From Ga0074139 sp964515195 (GTDB lineage Bacteria > Bdellovibrionota > Bdellovibrionia > Bdellovibrionales > Bdellovibrionaceae), in NCBI GenBank assembly GCA_964515195.1, contig CAZETK010000009.1, positions 7,457 to 71,456 on the forward strand: a stretch of DNA of 64,000 bases. The letters run 5' to 3'. Numbering within the stretch: position 1 is the first letter of the stretch; each line of letters starts with the position of its first letter. Position numbers and translations under genes: made by a program. Below the pieces are notes generated by a model. The model ran no database searches. It was not told the origin of the DNA and saw only the letters and a list, made by a program, of their open reading frames with translations. Of the stretch, positions 17,431 to 26,022 are shown piece after piece.

Positions 17431-18129
17431 ATGTCTTCTGAGGTGATTCACGTTTCGACTGGCGATAAGTTAGGATTTGCAGTTTCTATTCTCTTACACC
17501 TTCTGGTGGGTGCGGGGCTTATGGGGGCCTTTGGTGGCAACTCCTCTAAACCCTTTGGTTTTCAACGGCAGGGTGATCCGACTTGGATTGAAATTGGCAT
17601 AGCGTCTCAAGGCGCACAGATGAGCTCTCGGCCTTCTCAAAAGAAGTTAGAAACCCGCGCGCAAGACCGTGAAGATGTAATCGTAAAGTCAAAACCGGAT
17701 ACTCCAGAAGCGCAGATAACCGCCACCCACCAATTGCCAACCCAAGATAGCTTGGGAGCCGCCCAGTCGGGGCAATTTGGCTTACGTGACGGAACAGTCG
17801 CCAAGGGGCCGGTGGGTTCGGCAACGGGGGCGCAAGTTTCAGAGCGCGATCGCTATCTTTATGAACTCAAGATTCTTTTGGAGGGTCGAAAAACTTACCC
17901 TCAGATGGCCCGGCAGCGTGGGGAAAGCGGGCGGGTCATCGTGCGTTTCCAAGTGCAGCCCGATGGCCAAATCGAAGCTGTCGAGATCGCCGATCCCAGC
18001 GAATTTCATCGTTTAAATCAGGCAGCCATAGAGCTGGTCAAGGGAGTCCGACGGTATAAACCCTTTACAGGGTCCATCGGAGTTCAGACGCTGACATTGG
18101 AAGTGCCCATTGAGTATGTGCTGAACTGA
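17431..18129 (+). CDS. TonB-family energy transducer-like protein
   Basis: Single N-terminal transmembrane anchor (KLGFAVSILLHLLVGAGLMGAF), a polar Gln/Pro/Ser-rich linker, and a C-terminal TonB domain: YPQMARQRGESGRVIVRFQV, PDGQIEAVEIADPSEFHRLN, AAIELVKGVRRYKPF. It would transmit proton-motive-force energy from ExbB/ExbD to outer-membrane receptors, but no exbBD is in the window. ATG 17431 has GGGGG about 8 nt upstream; in-frame starts at 17386 and 17416 are less likely. Length from 17431 is 232 aa. Confidence 0.8.
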   Translation: MSSEVIHVSTGDKLGFAVSILLHLLVGAGLMGAFGGNSSKPFGFQRQGDPTWIEIGIASQGAQMSSRPSQKKLETRAQDREDVIVKSKPDTPEAQITATHQLPTQDSLGAAQSGQFGLRDGTVAKGPVGSATGAQVSERDRYLYELKILLEGRKTYPQMARQRGESGRVIVRFQVQPDGQIEAVEIADPSEFHRLNQAAIELVKGVRRYKPFTGSIGVQTLTLEVPIEYVLN

Positions 18130-18197
18130 GCTCCGCTCCGCAGCGACTCTGAGTCGGACCAGCGAATGGCAGGCCCACCTCCTAATCCCGCACTAAT

Positions 18198-19289
18198 TTA
18201 TTTTATCGCTGTCACGGCCACGTGTTCATCGGGAAAGTTTTGTCGGTTGATCTTTCGAAACCCGATTTCACGAAGCCAGGATTCATATTCACGAGCCGAG
18301 TACATATAGCCATACCCCGTCGCTTGCGCCAGAAAATAGGCTGAAGTGATCACGGCCGAGTGGGGACCTCGGCCATCATCCTTTTCCATGATGTCGAAGA
18401 TGATAACCTTGCCGCCTGGAGGCAGGCGATCATAAGCTTTTTTCAAAAGGAACATGTTCTGCTCTTCAGACCAAATATCCAAGAAGTGACAGAAAGAAAT
18501 CGCGTCGACGCCCTCGGGAAAGGGATCAGTGAAGCAATTTCCGGCGAAGGTGTTGATCCTGTCAGACAAATTATTGTTCGCAATATTTTTTTGCGCCCTT
18601 TGTGTTACCGTCGGCGAATCAAAGACTGTTCCCTTTAGATGAGGGTTGTGTTTTACAATTTGCATGAGGTTCGTAGCGTTTCCTCCGCCGACATCCAGAA
18701 GGTGGTGATACTTTGCAAAGTCAACATACTTGGCCACCCAAAGATTAGCGACATTGGACAGCTGCTGCATGGCTGTCTGAAATATTTTTTCAAGCTCTGG
18801 CTGGTGAGCCAGACGCTCATAAAGAGTGGGCTCGGTTCCTGGCATCTCCTTCAGTCCCACATTCGTATTTTCTTTCACGGAATCATAGTAGTAGTACATG
18901 GCCTTGTAAGAGATAAAATGAAACCAACCGATGATACTGGTGATTTCAAGAGGACTGTTTCGATTAAAGTAATGTTTAGCCAGAAATGAATTTTTATAGA
19001 CTGGATCCTCATGACTGCTGAACCATTTTTTCTTCACGATATCGACTGACACTAGTAAAGCCAGCATATTGCGGGCGTTCTTTTCTGTGATATTCAAAGC
19101 TTTTGCAATTTCTGATCGCTTCATGGGTCCGCGAGTGGCTAATAAGTTGAAGAGGTCAAATTGGATGGCAGCACTTAAACCTTCAAAAAAAATGGGCCCA
19201 TAGATCACCATAAGAGCCTTGTTTTTCATCATCTTTACAATAAAGTTATCGAGCAACAGCCTTTGCCATAAAAGCTTCAAACGCAGCAT
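18198..19289 (-). CDS. SAM-dependent O-methyltransferase with winged-helix dimerisation domain
   Basis: A 363-aa protein of the acetylserotonin / hydroxyneurosporene O-methyltransferase type. The N-terminal part has the winged-helix dimerisation pattern (LFNLLATRGPMKRSEIAKAL, KNARNMLALL). The Rossmann domain has motif I LLDVGGGNATN (about 197-207), and SFCHFLDIWSEEQ and PPGGKVIIFDIM follow. A very good ribosome-binding site (GAGGAGG, 6 nt) precedes ATG 19289. The substrate is unknown. The gene is divergent from the large putative regulator at 19357. Confidence 0.85.
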   Translation of the reverse strand: MLRLKLLWQRLLLDNFIVKMMKNKALMVIYGPIFFEGLSAAIQFDLFNLLATRGPMKRSEIAKALNITEKNARNMLALLVSVDIVKKKWFSSHEDPVYKNSFLAKHYFNRNSPLEITSIIGWFHFISYKAMYYYYDSVKENTNVGLKEMPGTEPTLYERLAHQPELEKIFQTAMQQLSNVANLWVAKYVDFAKYHHLLDVGGGNATNLMQIVKHNPHLKGTVFDSPTVTQRAQKNIANNNLSDRINTFAGNCFTDPFPEGVDAISFCHFLDIWSEEQNMFLLKKAYDRLPPGGKVIIFDIMEKDDGRGPHSAVITSAYFLAQATGYGYMYSAREYESWLREIGFRKINRQNFPDEHVAVTAIK

Positions 19290-19356
19290 GGTAGCCTCCT
19301 CTAATAGGTTTAGCCTAACAATTAAAGTGTTATCATGAAACTCCTGGTTTTTATTA

Positions 19357-21210
19357 TTGACTCGAAAATTGAATCGAAATACGGGTCCAAGGGTGGGAGT
19401 TCTTCGAGAACGGTACTCATCTCAGCTTTTGGACAAGGCCCTACGGGCTCGAATGACAGGTCGGCATCGTCGGGTGTCAGAAATTTGCCAATTATTGCGC
19501 AAGCTCGATGCCCAAAATCAATTGAGTGACTGGGCACGTGCCCATTTGGGGATTTTAGAAGCTTTTTCTGCTCCATTTGAGCTGAATTTAAAGGCGCGAC
19601 AGCAAAGTCTCGAACGTGCGGCTCGTATGCTTCAGCCCCACGATCTGCGCGAAAGCTTTTTATTTCTTTATGAGCAGTCGGGTTTGTTTTTGCATTTGCG
19701 AAACTACAAATGCGCGCTGGAGTATGCTCTTAAAGCAACAGAAAGAAGCTTTGATCAAAACAGCCGCCTTTCGTCCGATCTGAATGCCTGTATTGCTCAG
19801 GAAGCCTTGGGCCTGGATGTGCAAGGACATATTCAAAGGTTTAGACAAGAGATTTGCCATCCTCCCCAGAAAAATCAAAACCCAAGACTCTATAAAGAGT
19901 TTATCGATTTTTCTTTAAGAACGTGCTTTAGAACTGGGGATTTCGCGGCCATGGGAGCCCCTGATAGCCTCTATTTCAATTGGCTCTGTCAACTTCCGCA
20001 AATTCATTTTCCATCGGAATTAAAAACGAAAGCAATTAAGTCTTTGCATGGTCATGAATCTTATACGGACTTCGCTTTGAACACTTTGACCTTCAAAATG
20101 GAGGTGACTGAGTTAAGTGCTAATGTTCTTCCCAGGTGGTGTGATCGGCTTTATTTGTGGACTTGGACCTGGTTCAAAAACCCATCAAAGGCCCCCTTGA
20201 GCCTTATTCTTGATCTTTTAGAGAGATTTCCGTTTGAAAAAAATATTCACTGCATGACTACGGAAGACCGCTTAATGGTAAGGCACAGTCTTATGCTTCT
20301 GTCTTTAATTGATTTGAAAGTAAGCCCCAGTCTGGAAAACCTTTTTCAGAAAATGGCACCCATTGATTACGAGTCTCATCCATTTTTGAAAAATGAGCGC
20401 TGCTTCATTGTGGCCTTACAAACACTAGTGCGTCACGGAAAAATCGAGCAAAGCCACACCAGAATTTCTTCTTTCAACGGCTATGTTAAGTATTTTTCAC
20501 CCGACAATTTCAATAAATTGGAGCTTACTAGGGAATGGCCAGGATTCCAATTTTTAGCTTGGCAAAGTAAGAGAAGTGCGCGTACTCGAAAGAAATACTT
20601 TATCTCGCCTCACTTGGGCCGCTTTGCCTGGATAGAAAACGGCGTCTCAGTTGAAAGCTTAGCCGTGGCGCGAGCTTTTGCCTTTTTTCTCATAAATCAG
20701 GATAGTGGCGCTATTAATCTTTCCGAATTTAATCATTTCGTTTTTGGCCTTGAAGGGTTCGATTCCTTCATGCATTACCGTAAAGTCTACAATCTAGTCG
20801 CTCGGATGAAGAATATGGCTGAGGGAGATTTTCAATTTAAAATTCGTGGTGATGTCATTCATTTCAAGATTCATGGGCGTAAATTCTTTTTGTGTGAAAA
20901 TGGTCATCCGCTGCAAGCGGATGTGATCCGGTGGCGCAGACTGCTTTCCCGGATCAGAAGGAATTTTGAAACAGACTCGACGGGTCAGTCAAAAAAAAGT
21001 GATGCCAAGGTGGTCTTGCCAATCTTTACCTTAAAGGAGCATTACTCCCGGGCGGAGCTCCAAAGACTTTTTCAGTGGAGCAAGCCGATGGCTGTCAGAA
21101 CGCTAAAGGAATTATGCCAAAAGGGGATGTTGGTTAAAGAAGGTCAAGGGCGCCGGACGATCTACAAGCTTTCAAGGGTGGGAATCGAATCAGAATTGAT
21201 GTCAACATAA
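19357..21210 (+). CDS. Large putative regulator with C-terminal winged helix
   Basis: A 617-aa basic protein. The N-terminal 250 residues are helical and TPR-like (LLRKLDAQNQLSDWARAHL, LYEQSGLFLHLRNYKCALEY). At about 420-520 there is a winged-helix-like stretch, and the last 60 residues (YSRAELQRLFQWSKPMAVRT, LKELCQKGMLVKEGQGRRTIY) look like a clear winged helix. Start TTG 19357 is uncertain: no ribosome-binding site, and ATG 19335 lies in a different frame; the next in-frame ATG is near 19453. Probably a DNA-binding regulator. The next gene, an SDR, follows 41 bp downstream. Confidence 0.6.
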   Translation: MTRKLNRNTGPRVGVLRERYSSQLLDKALRARMTGRHRRVSEICQLLRKLDAQNQLSDWARAHLGILEAFSAPFELNLKARQQSLERAARMLQPHDLRESFLFLYEQSGLFLHLRNYKCALEYALKATERSFDQNSRLSSDLNACIAQEALGLDVQGHIQRFRQEICHPPQKNQNPRLYKEFIDFSLRTCFRTGDFAAMGAPDSLYFNWLCQLPQIHFPSELKTKAIKSLHGHESYTDFALNTLTFKMEVTELSANVLPRWCDRLYLWTWTWFKNPSKAPLSLILDLLERFPFEKNIHCMTTEDRLMVRHSLMLLSLIDLKVSPSLENLFQKMAPIDYESHPFLKNERCFIVALQTLVRHGKIEQSHTRISSFNGYVKYFSPDNFNKLELTREWPGFQFLAWQSKRSARTRKKYFISPHLGRFAWIENGVSVESLAVARAFAFFLINQDSGAINLSEFNHFVFGLEGFDSFMHYRKVYNLVARMKNMAEGDFQFKIRGDVIHFKIHGRKFFLCENGHPLQADVIRWRRLLSRIRRNFETDSTGQSKKSDAKVVLPIFTLKEHYSRAELQRLFQWSKPMAVRTLKELCQKGMLVKEGQGRRTIYKLSRVGIESELMST

Positions 21211-21251
21211 GCGTGTGATAGCAAGTTAAATAACTCGAAAGGAAATATAAA

Positions 21252-21998
21252 ATGGAATTAAAAAATCAAGTTATTATTGTTACTGGCGCTGCTAGTGGCA
21301 TCGGAAAAGAAGCGGCTAAAGCGCTCGCAAAAAAGGGTGCAAAACTTATCGCAGCGGATTTTAATTTAGATGGGGCACAGAGCCTGGCTACAGAGTTAAA
21401 TCAGCAAGGAACTCAGGCGCACGCCTTTAAGGTTGATGTTTCCAAAGCTGACGAGGTCGAGGCTTTGGTCAACTTCGCCATTGAGAAATTTGGAACGTTG
21501 AACGGCATTTTCAATAATGCTGGAATTGGCCTTGTAAAGCCTTTCTTAGAAATGGACCCGGCTTCCTACCATAAGGTTATCGATGTGGATCAACATAGTG
21601 TTTATTATGGCATGTATTATGCCGCAAAACGAATGGTCGAGCTTAAAGCGACCGGAACTTTCGTCAACACCGCCTCGATTTATGGAACAATAGCCGCTGT
21701 TGGCAGCTTTAATTATAACGCCGCCAAGGCTGCCGTTGTTATGATGAGCAAGTCTGCAGCTCTGGAATTGGCAGCCCACAATATCCGCGTTGTGGGGATT
21801 GCCCCCGGATTCATCGATACGCCCATCCTGGGAAAAGATGAAGAGATGAAAAATTCGTTGGCCCAACTTCATATGCACAAAAAATTGATTGATCCAACGG
21901 CTGTTGCCAGTGTTGTGGCTTTTCTATTTACAGATGCTGCGCGAGCCATCAACGGATCCACGGTGGCCGTGGATGACGGATTCTTAGCTTTTAAGTGA
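21252..21998 (+). CDS. Short-chain dehydrogenase/reductase
   Basis: Classical SDR of 248 aa. The nucleotide site TGAASGIG is at 11-18, NNAG at 88-91, and the catalytic Ser142, Tyr155 and Lys159 are in TASIYG and YNAAK. Asp at the end of strand 2 (AADFN) favours NAD(H) over NADP(H). C-terminal VASVVAFLFTDAARAINGS and VDDG match the family. AAAGGA lies about 8 nt upstream of ATG 21252. The substrate is unknown. Confidence 0.92.
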   Translation: MELKNQVIIVTGAASGIGKEAAKALAKKGAKLIAADFNLDGAQSLATELNQQGTQAHAFKVDVSKADEVEALVNFAIEKFGTLNGIFNNAGIGLVKPFLEMDPASYHKVIDVDQHSVYYGMYYAAKRMVELKATGTFVNTASIYGTIAAVGSFNYNAAKAAVVMMSKSAALELAAHNIRVVGIAPGFIDTPILGKDEEMKNSLAQLHMHKKLIDPTAVASVVAFLFTDAARAINGSTVAVDDGFLAFK

Positions 21999-22012
21999 GG
22001 TTTAGTCCATCC

Positions 22013-22057
22013 TGACACATTGTTTACATTTTATACCGGAGACATAGTTTACACTTT
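22013..22057. repeat. Two direct GTTTACA-containing repeats, possible insertion-sequence end remnant
   Basis: GACACATTGTTTACATTTTA (22013-22032) and GACATAGTTTACACTTTT (22041-22058) are near-direct repeats separated by TACCGGA. The layout, GTTTACA motifs spaced by about 25 bp around CCGGAGACAT, resembles the multi-site transposase-binding ends of IS481/IS3-like elements. No transposase gene is nearby. The resemblance is from memory of such ends and is not verified. Confidence 0.4.
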
Positions 22058-22086
22058 TCCAATCCAGGGGGGAATTAGACGGACTA

Positions 22087-22953
22087 TCAAGGAAAAACTG
22101 TGAAAGGGCCGACCCGAACTGGAAGTCGACTTTCCCAATTAGGAGGGGGAGTGTGAACAAAACCAGAGTCCGTAAGAGGATCGTATTGGCCTTTGTTAAG
22201 CTCATATTGGATACGGGCCTCATCTTTCCAGGGGATCACTTCGTAGGCGTGGTACTTCTTTAGAAAGATCACATAGGCCGGTTGCCAGTCTCTTTTTCGA
22301 AAGTTTTCGCTTTCTGTTGGGTAACCTTGATTTTTGGCCCAATCCAAAAAAGCACTATCGGCATTCCAGCTATGATCAAAGAACTTAATCATGGATAACC
22401 CATGGGGGCTCGCAATATACATGGTCTTGTTGAGTGTTTTTTGCAATAACCTCATATCCCCAAAAGAGGGGAGTGCGCTGATAGGATGATCGGAAGGTTG
22501 TGTATGAAGATCAAAACTTGAAAGCCCCGTACCTAATAGCGGGATAAGGGACTCTGGAGGTTTAACTGCCATCTGGTCTGACAGAATCAAAATCCATCGG
22601 CCTCGGAAGGACATCAATCCCGCTTCACGCCGTTCGTGGCCCCACTTAAGAAGGTGCTGGATCAAGAGTGAGTTGGGAGGGCCCTCTAGGCGGTGGACCG
22701 TTCCCGGATTAAGGGCCTTTAATTCTGCTAGCGATATTGTAGGGCTGAGCCTTGGAAAGTCCAGTAGGCCTTCAATATTTTCAATGTACCTTCTGACCGT
22801 AGTCACGTGAAAGCTTTCAGGCTTATTTAAAACGGATCGACAAGAAGAGTTTGCGGAAGACGCAAAGGAGGGGGACAAAAACAGGCTTGTCACTGTCAAA
22901 ACACTCAACACAAAAGGTCGCAGAGAGTGGGATTGAATGGTCAATTTCCTCAT
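22087..22953 (-). CDS. Secreted hypothetical protein
   Basis: About 288 aa from ATG 22953, chosen because it begins a plausible signal peptide (MRKLTIQSHSLRPFVLSVLT, then VTSLFLSPSFA). ATG 22971 and GTG 23016 are in-frame alternatives without a clear ribosome-binding site. The mature part has stretches such as HGLSMIKFFDHSWNADSAFL and WQPAYVIFLKKYHAYEVIP. No known domain is recognised. It lies downstream of tRNA-His on the same strand. Confidence 0.6.
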   Translation of the reverse strand: MRKLTIQSHSLRPFVLSVLTVTSLFLSPSFASSANSSCRSVLNKPESFHVTTVRRYIENIEGLLDFPRLSPTISLAELKALNPGTVHRLEGPPNSLLIQHLLKWGHERREAGLMSFRGRWILILSDQMAVKPPESLIPLLGTGLSSFDLHTQPSDHPISALPSFGDMRLLQKTLNKTMYIASPHGLSMIKFFDHSWNADSAFLDWAKNQGYPTESENFRKRDWQPAYVIFLKKYHAYEVIPWKDEARIQYELNKGQYDPLTDSGFVHTPPPNWESRLPVRVGPFTVFP

Positions 22954-23029
22954 CGGTAGAAGAGGTAGCATATTGGGTGCCACTATCGAGTGAGTAGAAC
23001 CTCTGCTCAGCACCACTGAGATTTGGGAA

Positions 23030-23106
23030 TGGGGTGACCGACGGGGGTTGAACCCGCGACCCTGGGAATCACAATCCCATGCTCTACCAGCTGAGCTACG
23101 GCCACC
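23030..23106 (-). tRNA. tRNA-His (anticodon GTG)
   Basis: On the minus strand a full cloverleaf is seen: acceptor GTGGCCG pairs with CGGTCAC, the D arm has GCTCAGCTGGTAGAGC, the anticodon loop TTGTGAT gives GTG (His), and the T arm contains GGGTTCAACCC. CCA is encoded. An extra G before position 1 faces the C discriminator, the hallmark of tRNA-His. Confidence 0.97.
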
Positions 23107-23242
23107 ATCAAAAATTGATTTTGAACGAAAACTTATAACCCACTGATGCCCGTCTGAGAAGGATCGGCGTTGACACCATGTATAATACTCTTATTTTTAG
23201 GGCGGCCTTGAAAAATTTCCTGCCTTCTTACATGGTGATTTT

Positions 23243-23737
23243 ATGGATCTCAAAATTAAAACAGCCCCTAAAAAGGGAAAAGGCGTCTTCACCAATAAGC
23301 CCATTCAGGCAGGCCGGCTTGTTTGCATCCTGACTGGCGACAGGCTGACCGCTCGACAGATGGATCGCCGTATCGAAGCGGGTCAGGAAACCACAGATGA
23401 TCCCTTTCAAATCAGCCGCACTCTTTATTTGGATTTAGACGAAGTTCCACGCTCTATTAACCATAGCTGTGATCCCAACTGTGGCATTCGGCAAGAGAAC
23501 AAGCTTTTTGCTATCCGGGATATCAAGGCGGGTGAGGAAATCACTTTTGATTACTCCACAACGGTCCCGTGCTACAAATCCTGGTGGAAAATGAGGTGCC
23601 GCTGTGGAGCGAAGATATGTCGCAGGGTTGCTAGTTCGTACAATACTATTCCGAAAAAGCAGCAAAATAAGTATCTGGCCTTACATGTCGTTCCGTTATG
23701 GGTTCGAAAGTATCCAAGTTATCACGATATTTACTGA
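23243..23737 (+). CDS. SET-domain protein, putative lysine methyltransferase
   Basis: A 164-aa protein that is essentially a SET domain: GKGVFTNKPIQAGRLVCIL at the start, NHSCDPNC at 73-80, EEITFDYST at 98-106, and a post-SET-like cysteine cluster C110, C119, C121 and C126 (CRCGAKIC). These are the SAM-binding and pseudoknot motifs of SET methyltransferases. It has no signal peptide, so it is cytoplasmic; the target is unknown. A weak ribosome-binding site precedes ATG 23243. Its stop overlaps the convergent gene by 7 bp (TTACTGA). Such domains are best known in eukaryotes but occur in bacteria. Confidence 0.9.
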   Translation: MDLKIKTAPKKGKGVFTNKPIQAGRLVCILTGDRLTARQMDRRIEAGQETTDDPFQISRTLYLDLDEVPRSINHSCDPNCGIRQENKLFAIRDIKAGEEITFDYSTTVPCYKSWWKMRCRCGAKICRRVASSYNTIPKKQQNKYLALHVVPLWVRKYPSYHDIY

Positions 23738-24174
23738 CGTGTTAACAGGCCTTGAAAGAACAGAACTCGGTTATTATCTTTGTCCATCCACTCCTCCTGA
23801 TACTGCAATTTAGAATCTTTAAGGCGGGCCAAGCTTCGTACTCGGAGGCCATCCTTTCGTATATAGCTTAAGCGAATTGAATCATCACTTATGCTGCCAA
23901 TTTTATCGCCGTCAAGATAAAGGCCGTCTTGATAAATACGAAGACTCATATCTGCTACTTTTAGTTCCTGGGGCTTGCAGTAGATATACCCTTGTAGAAT
24001 CTTAAGCGCGCTTGTTGTCTGTTCAACGCGGAATTGAATGACATCACACTTGAGCGTGCCACCTGAAATATCGGTAACTTTTCCCTGGCCTTGCCAGCGG
24101 CCCGTAAAGCTTGCAAAAGCGGCGGCACTAGTCAGTAACAAAACAGCAAGTAATGAAAATGAAAATTTGTTCAT
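23731..24174 (-). CDS. Small secreted hypothetical protein
   Basis: A 147-aa protein with a signal peptide (MNKFSFSLLAVLLLTSAAAF) and a mature part beginning FTGRWQGQGKVTD, a lipocalin-like opening (GxW). A C-x-C pair is absent, but two cysteines (LKCDV and IYCKP) could form a disulfide. ATG 24174 is supported by AGGGGGA upstream; an upstream in-frame start at 24198 lacks support. No function can be assigned. Confidence 0.7.
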   Translation of the reverse strand: MNKFSFSLLAVLLLTSAAAFASFTGRWQGQGKVTDISGGTLKCDVIQFRVEQTTSALKILQGYIYCKPQELKVADMSLRIYQDGLYLDGDKIGSISDDSIRLSYIRKDGLRVRSLARLKDSKLQYQEEWMDKDNNRVLFFQGLLTRQ

Positions 24175-24369
24175 AAGGTCCCCCTTGGCTGAAATCAATT
24201 TCGAGGATCTTGATCAGAGGTGCGGGCGAAGTCAATTCGACCTCCGGAAAACTTCAGAAGCTATGTCAGAGGTAGCGGAACCCATTTTTAAATGACAAAT
24301 TCGTGGAACAAAAAGTGATTAGCAGTTGCTTTGAGCGAAAATGGGGCCTTTAAGGCAAGAGGAGTTTTT

Positions 24370-25386
24370 ATGCGAGGAGAACAAAGTTCCACAATACAGA
24401 AAAATCGTCGAGGACAGGGTGTTCGAGAAAGACAACCGTTAGCTCAGAGAAAGGGAAGTCCCATCGTTTGGGCTATTGATTCGACACGATTGGAAAGCTT
24501 TCAGATTCAGAAGACTCGAAAGGTCCTGGAATATTGGATAAAGGGTAAACAAGATATTTTGCCTGTGTCTATATTTTCCCCGTTTGATTTGGGACTGATA
24601 ATGCCCTCCAATCGCAAGCTGAAAGCTGAAACCATGAAGGAAGTTGAAGGGCGTGTAAAGGAGAAGTGGGAAGAGCAATCAATATCGGGAGAAAGCGCTA
24701 ACTTCTTGGTGGCCGAGTCCAATTCATTGCGGGACCGCGCACAAGCCCTTGTGGACTTTGCGCGAAGAAAAAAAGCCGAAATTATTGTCACCGGGTCTGG
24801 CGCTAAATCGCGAATGAACTTAATCGGCATCGGAAGCTTCGCCGAGACTTTAATTTCTATCTCGCCGATTCCTGTATTGGTGATTGGTGAAAATGTCACC
24901 ACGATTACTCCATTTACAAGAATCCTTTTTCCTACAGACTTTTCAGATGCTTCCAAGCAAACCTTTCGCACGGTTGTGAAATTCGCTAAAAAACATAAAT
25001 CTGAAGTTCTATTGTATCACTACCTGGATTTGGAGTCGGGGCCACTCGCCTTTGGGATTTCGTGGGGCTACGAAGTGCGGTGGATCGAAGAATTTTGGGA
25101 AGAGCAAGAAGAACAAAAGCGACTACTGGGAGCCAAGTGGAAAGAATGGGCAAAGAAACAGGGTATAAAATGCAGTTTCATTTGCGACCGTTCAATTGGA
25201 GGCCTGGGAAATCGAATTCTCGAAACGTCGAGAGAAAACCAAGCTAATCTACTATCGATTAGTGTAACTCGAGGACCCTTAAGCCAGGTGATTTTGGGTC
25301 ATACGATCAGAGGGATCTTTGCTCACTCGCATTGTCCAGCTCTTGTAATTCATAGTAAAAGCAAGCAGGGACGGCTTCACAGTTAA
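24370..25386 (+). CDS. Tandem universal stress protein (UspA family)
   Basis: A 338-aa protein with two Usp-like domains. The first ends with EIIVTGSGAKSRMNLIGIGS and SISPIPVLVIGE; the second begins FTRILFPTDFSDASKQTF and ends SISVTRGPLSQVILGHTIRG and FAHSHCPALVIH. The ATP motif G-x2-G-x9-G-(S/T) is imperfect in both, so nucleotide binding is uncertain. ATG 24370 is chosen because AGAGGAG lies 5 nt upstream; an upstream TTG frame is open from 24331. It is cytoplasmic. The next gene, Hpt, is convergent. Confidence 0.85.
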   Translation: MRGEQSSTIQKNRRGQGVRERQPLAQRKGSPIVWAIDSTRLESFQIQKTRKVLEYWIKGKQDILPVSIFSPFDLGLIMPSNRKLKAETMKEVEGRVKEKWEEQSISGESANFLVAESNSLRDRAQALVDFARRKKAEIIVTGSGAKSRMNLIGIGSFAETLISISPIPVLVIGENVTTITPFTRILFPTDFSDASKQTFRTVVKFAKKHKSEVLLYHYLDLESGPLAFGISWGYEVRWIEEFWEEQEEQKRLLGAKWKEWAKKQGIKCSFICDRSIGGLGNRILETSRENQANLLSISVTRGPLSQVILGHTIRGIFAHSHCPALVIHSKSKQGRLHS

Positions 25387-25410
25387 AGTTAAAAAATAAA
25401 AATTCGGGAA

Positions 25411-25782
25411 TTACTCGCTTACAAATACAACTTGAATGTTACGGATATGCTCTTTGATTTCTTTAATTAGGTCTTGAATCTCTTGCTGATTTTCACTGCG
25501 TGCCGCTAGCTCCAAATGAGCGGCCAAACCACCCAGATGATTAAAGCCATAATTTAGACTTGAGCCTTTTAACTTATGTCCATATTGAGCCAACGCTGTA
25601 AAGTTGCTGCTCTCACTCCAGGTATCAAGGTCTTGCAGTTCTTGATTTCGGCGATTCATGAAATCGGGGATAAGGTCCTTTAACATTTCATCAACTTCTA
25701 CGATATTTTGATGAGAGTTCGAAGAGGCATGCTCTGAGATCTGTGGGCTAGATTTATCTGTTCCATGGGAAGTCTGGTTCAT
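25411..25782 (-). CDS. Hpt phosphotransfer domain protein
   Basis: A 123-aa stand-alone histidine phosphotransfer protein. QYGHKLKGSSLNYGFNHLGG contains the phosphoaccepting His69 in the typical HxLKGSS context, within a four-helix bundle. The first 28 residues are polar and disordered. AGGAGG lies 8 nt before ATG 25782. It would relay phosphate between a hybrid kinase and a response regulator; neither partner is adjacent. Confidence 0.88.
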   Translation of the reverse strand: MNQTSHGTDKSSPQISEHASSNSHQNIVEVDEMLKDLIPDFMNRRNQELQDLDTWSESSNFTALAQYGHKLKGSSLNYGFNHLGGLAAHLELAARSENQQEIQDLIKEIKEHIRNIQVVFVSE

Positions 25783-25819
25783 GATGATGGCCTCCTATTG
25801 ATTCAATGGGACCCGTGAA

Positions 25820-25846
25820 ACTATACAAAGCCATGAAGGGCGTCAA
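25820..25846 (-). promoter_or_regulatory. Candidate promoter for the Hpt gene
   Basis: On the minus strand TTGACG (25841-25846) and TATAGT (25820-25825) are separated by 15 nt, which is short but acceptable. It lies about 40 nt upstream of the Hpt start. Confidence 0.35.
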
Positions 25847-25879
25847 TATCTCCATATTTAATTTGTACAATCGCAGAGA

Positions 25880-25909
25880 TTGAGATCATTAAAATGGGGC
25901 GTGTAATAT
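25880..25909 (+). promoter_or_regulatory. Candidate sigma-70 promoter for the 26023 gene
   Basis: TTGAGA (25880-25885) and TAATAT (25904-25909) with 18-nt spacing, about 110 nt upstream of the GTG start at 26023. Both hexamers are near consensus. Confidence 0.35.
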
Positions 25910-26022
25910 ATGTATGGAAATGCAAGCAAGGCGTCGGAAGGTCAATTTTGAGCTAACCTTGAGCAAGACAAAAATGTAAGCAATCTTCAAATGTTATCTC
26001 TGTAGCTTTTTAAACATATTGC

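Noticed and set aside
19335..19529. ATG 19335 as the start of the 617-aa regulator gene
   Set aside because: It is in another frame that ends after 64 codons; joining it to the main frame would need a frameshift for which there is no support. TTG 19357 or a later ATG is kept with low certainty.
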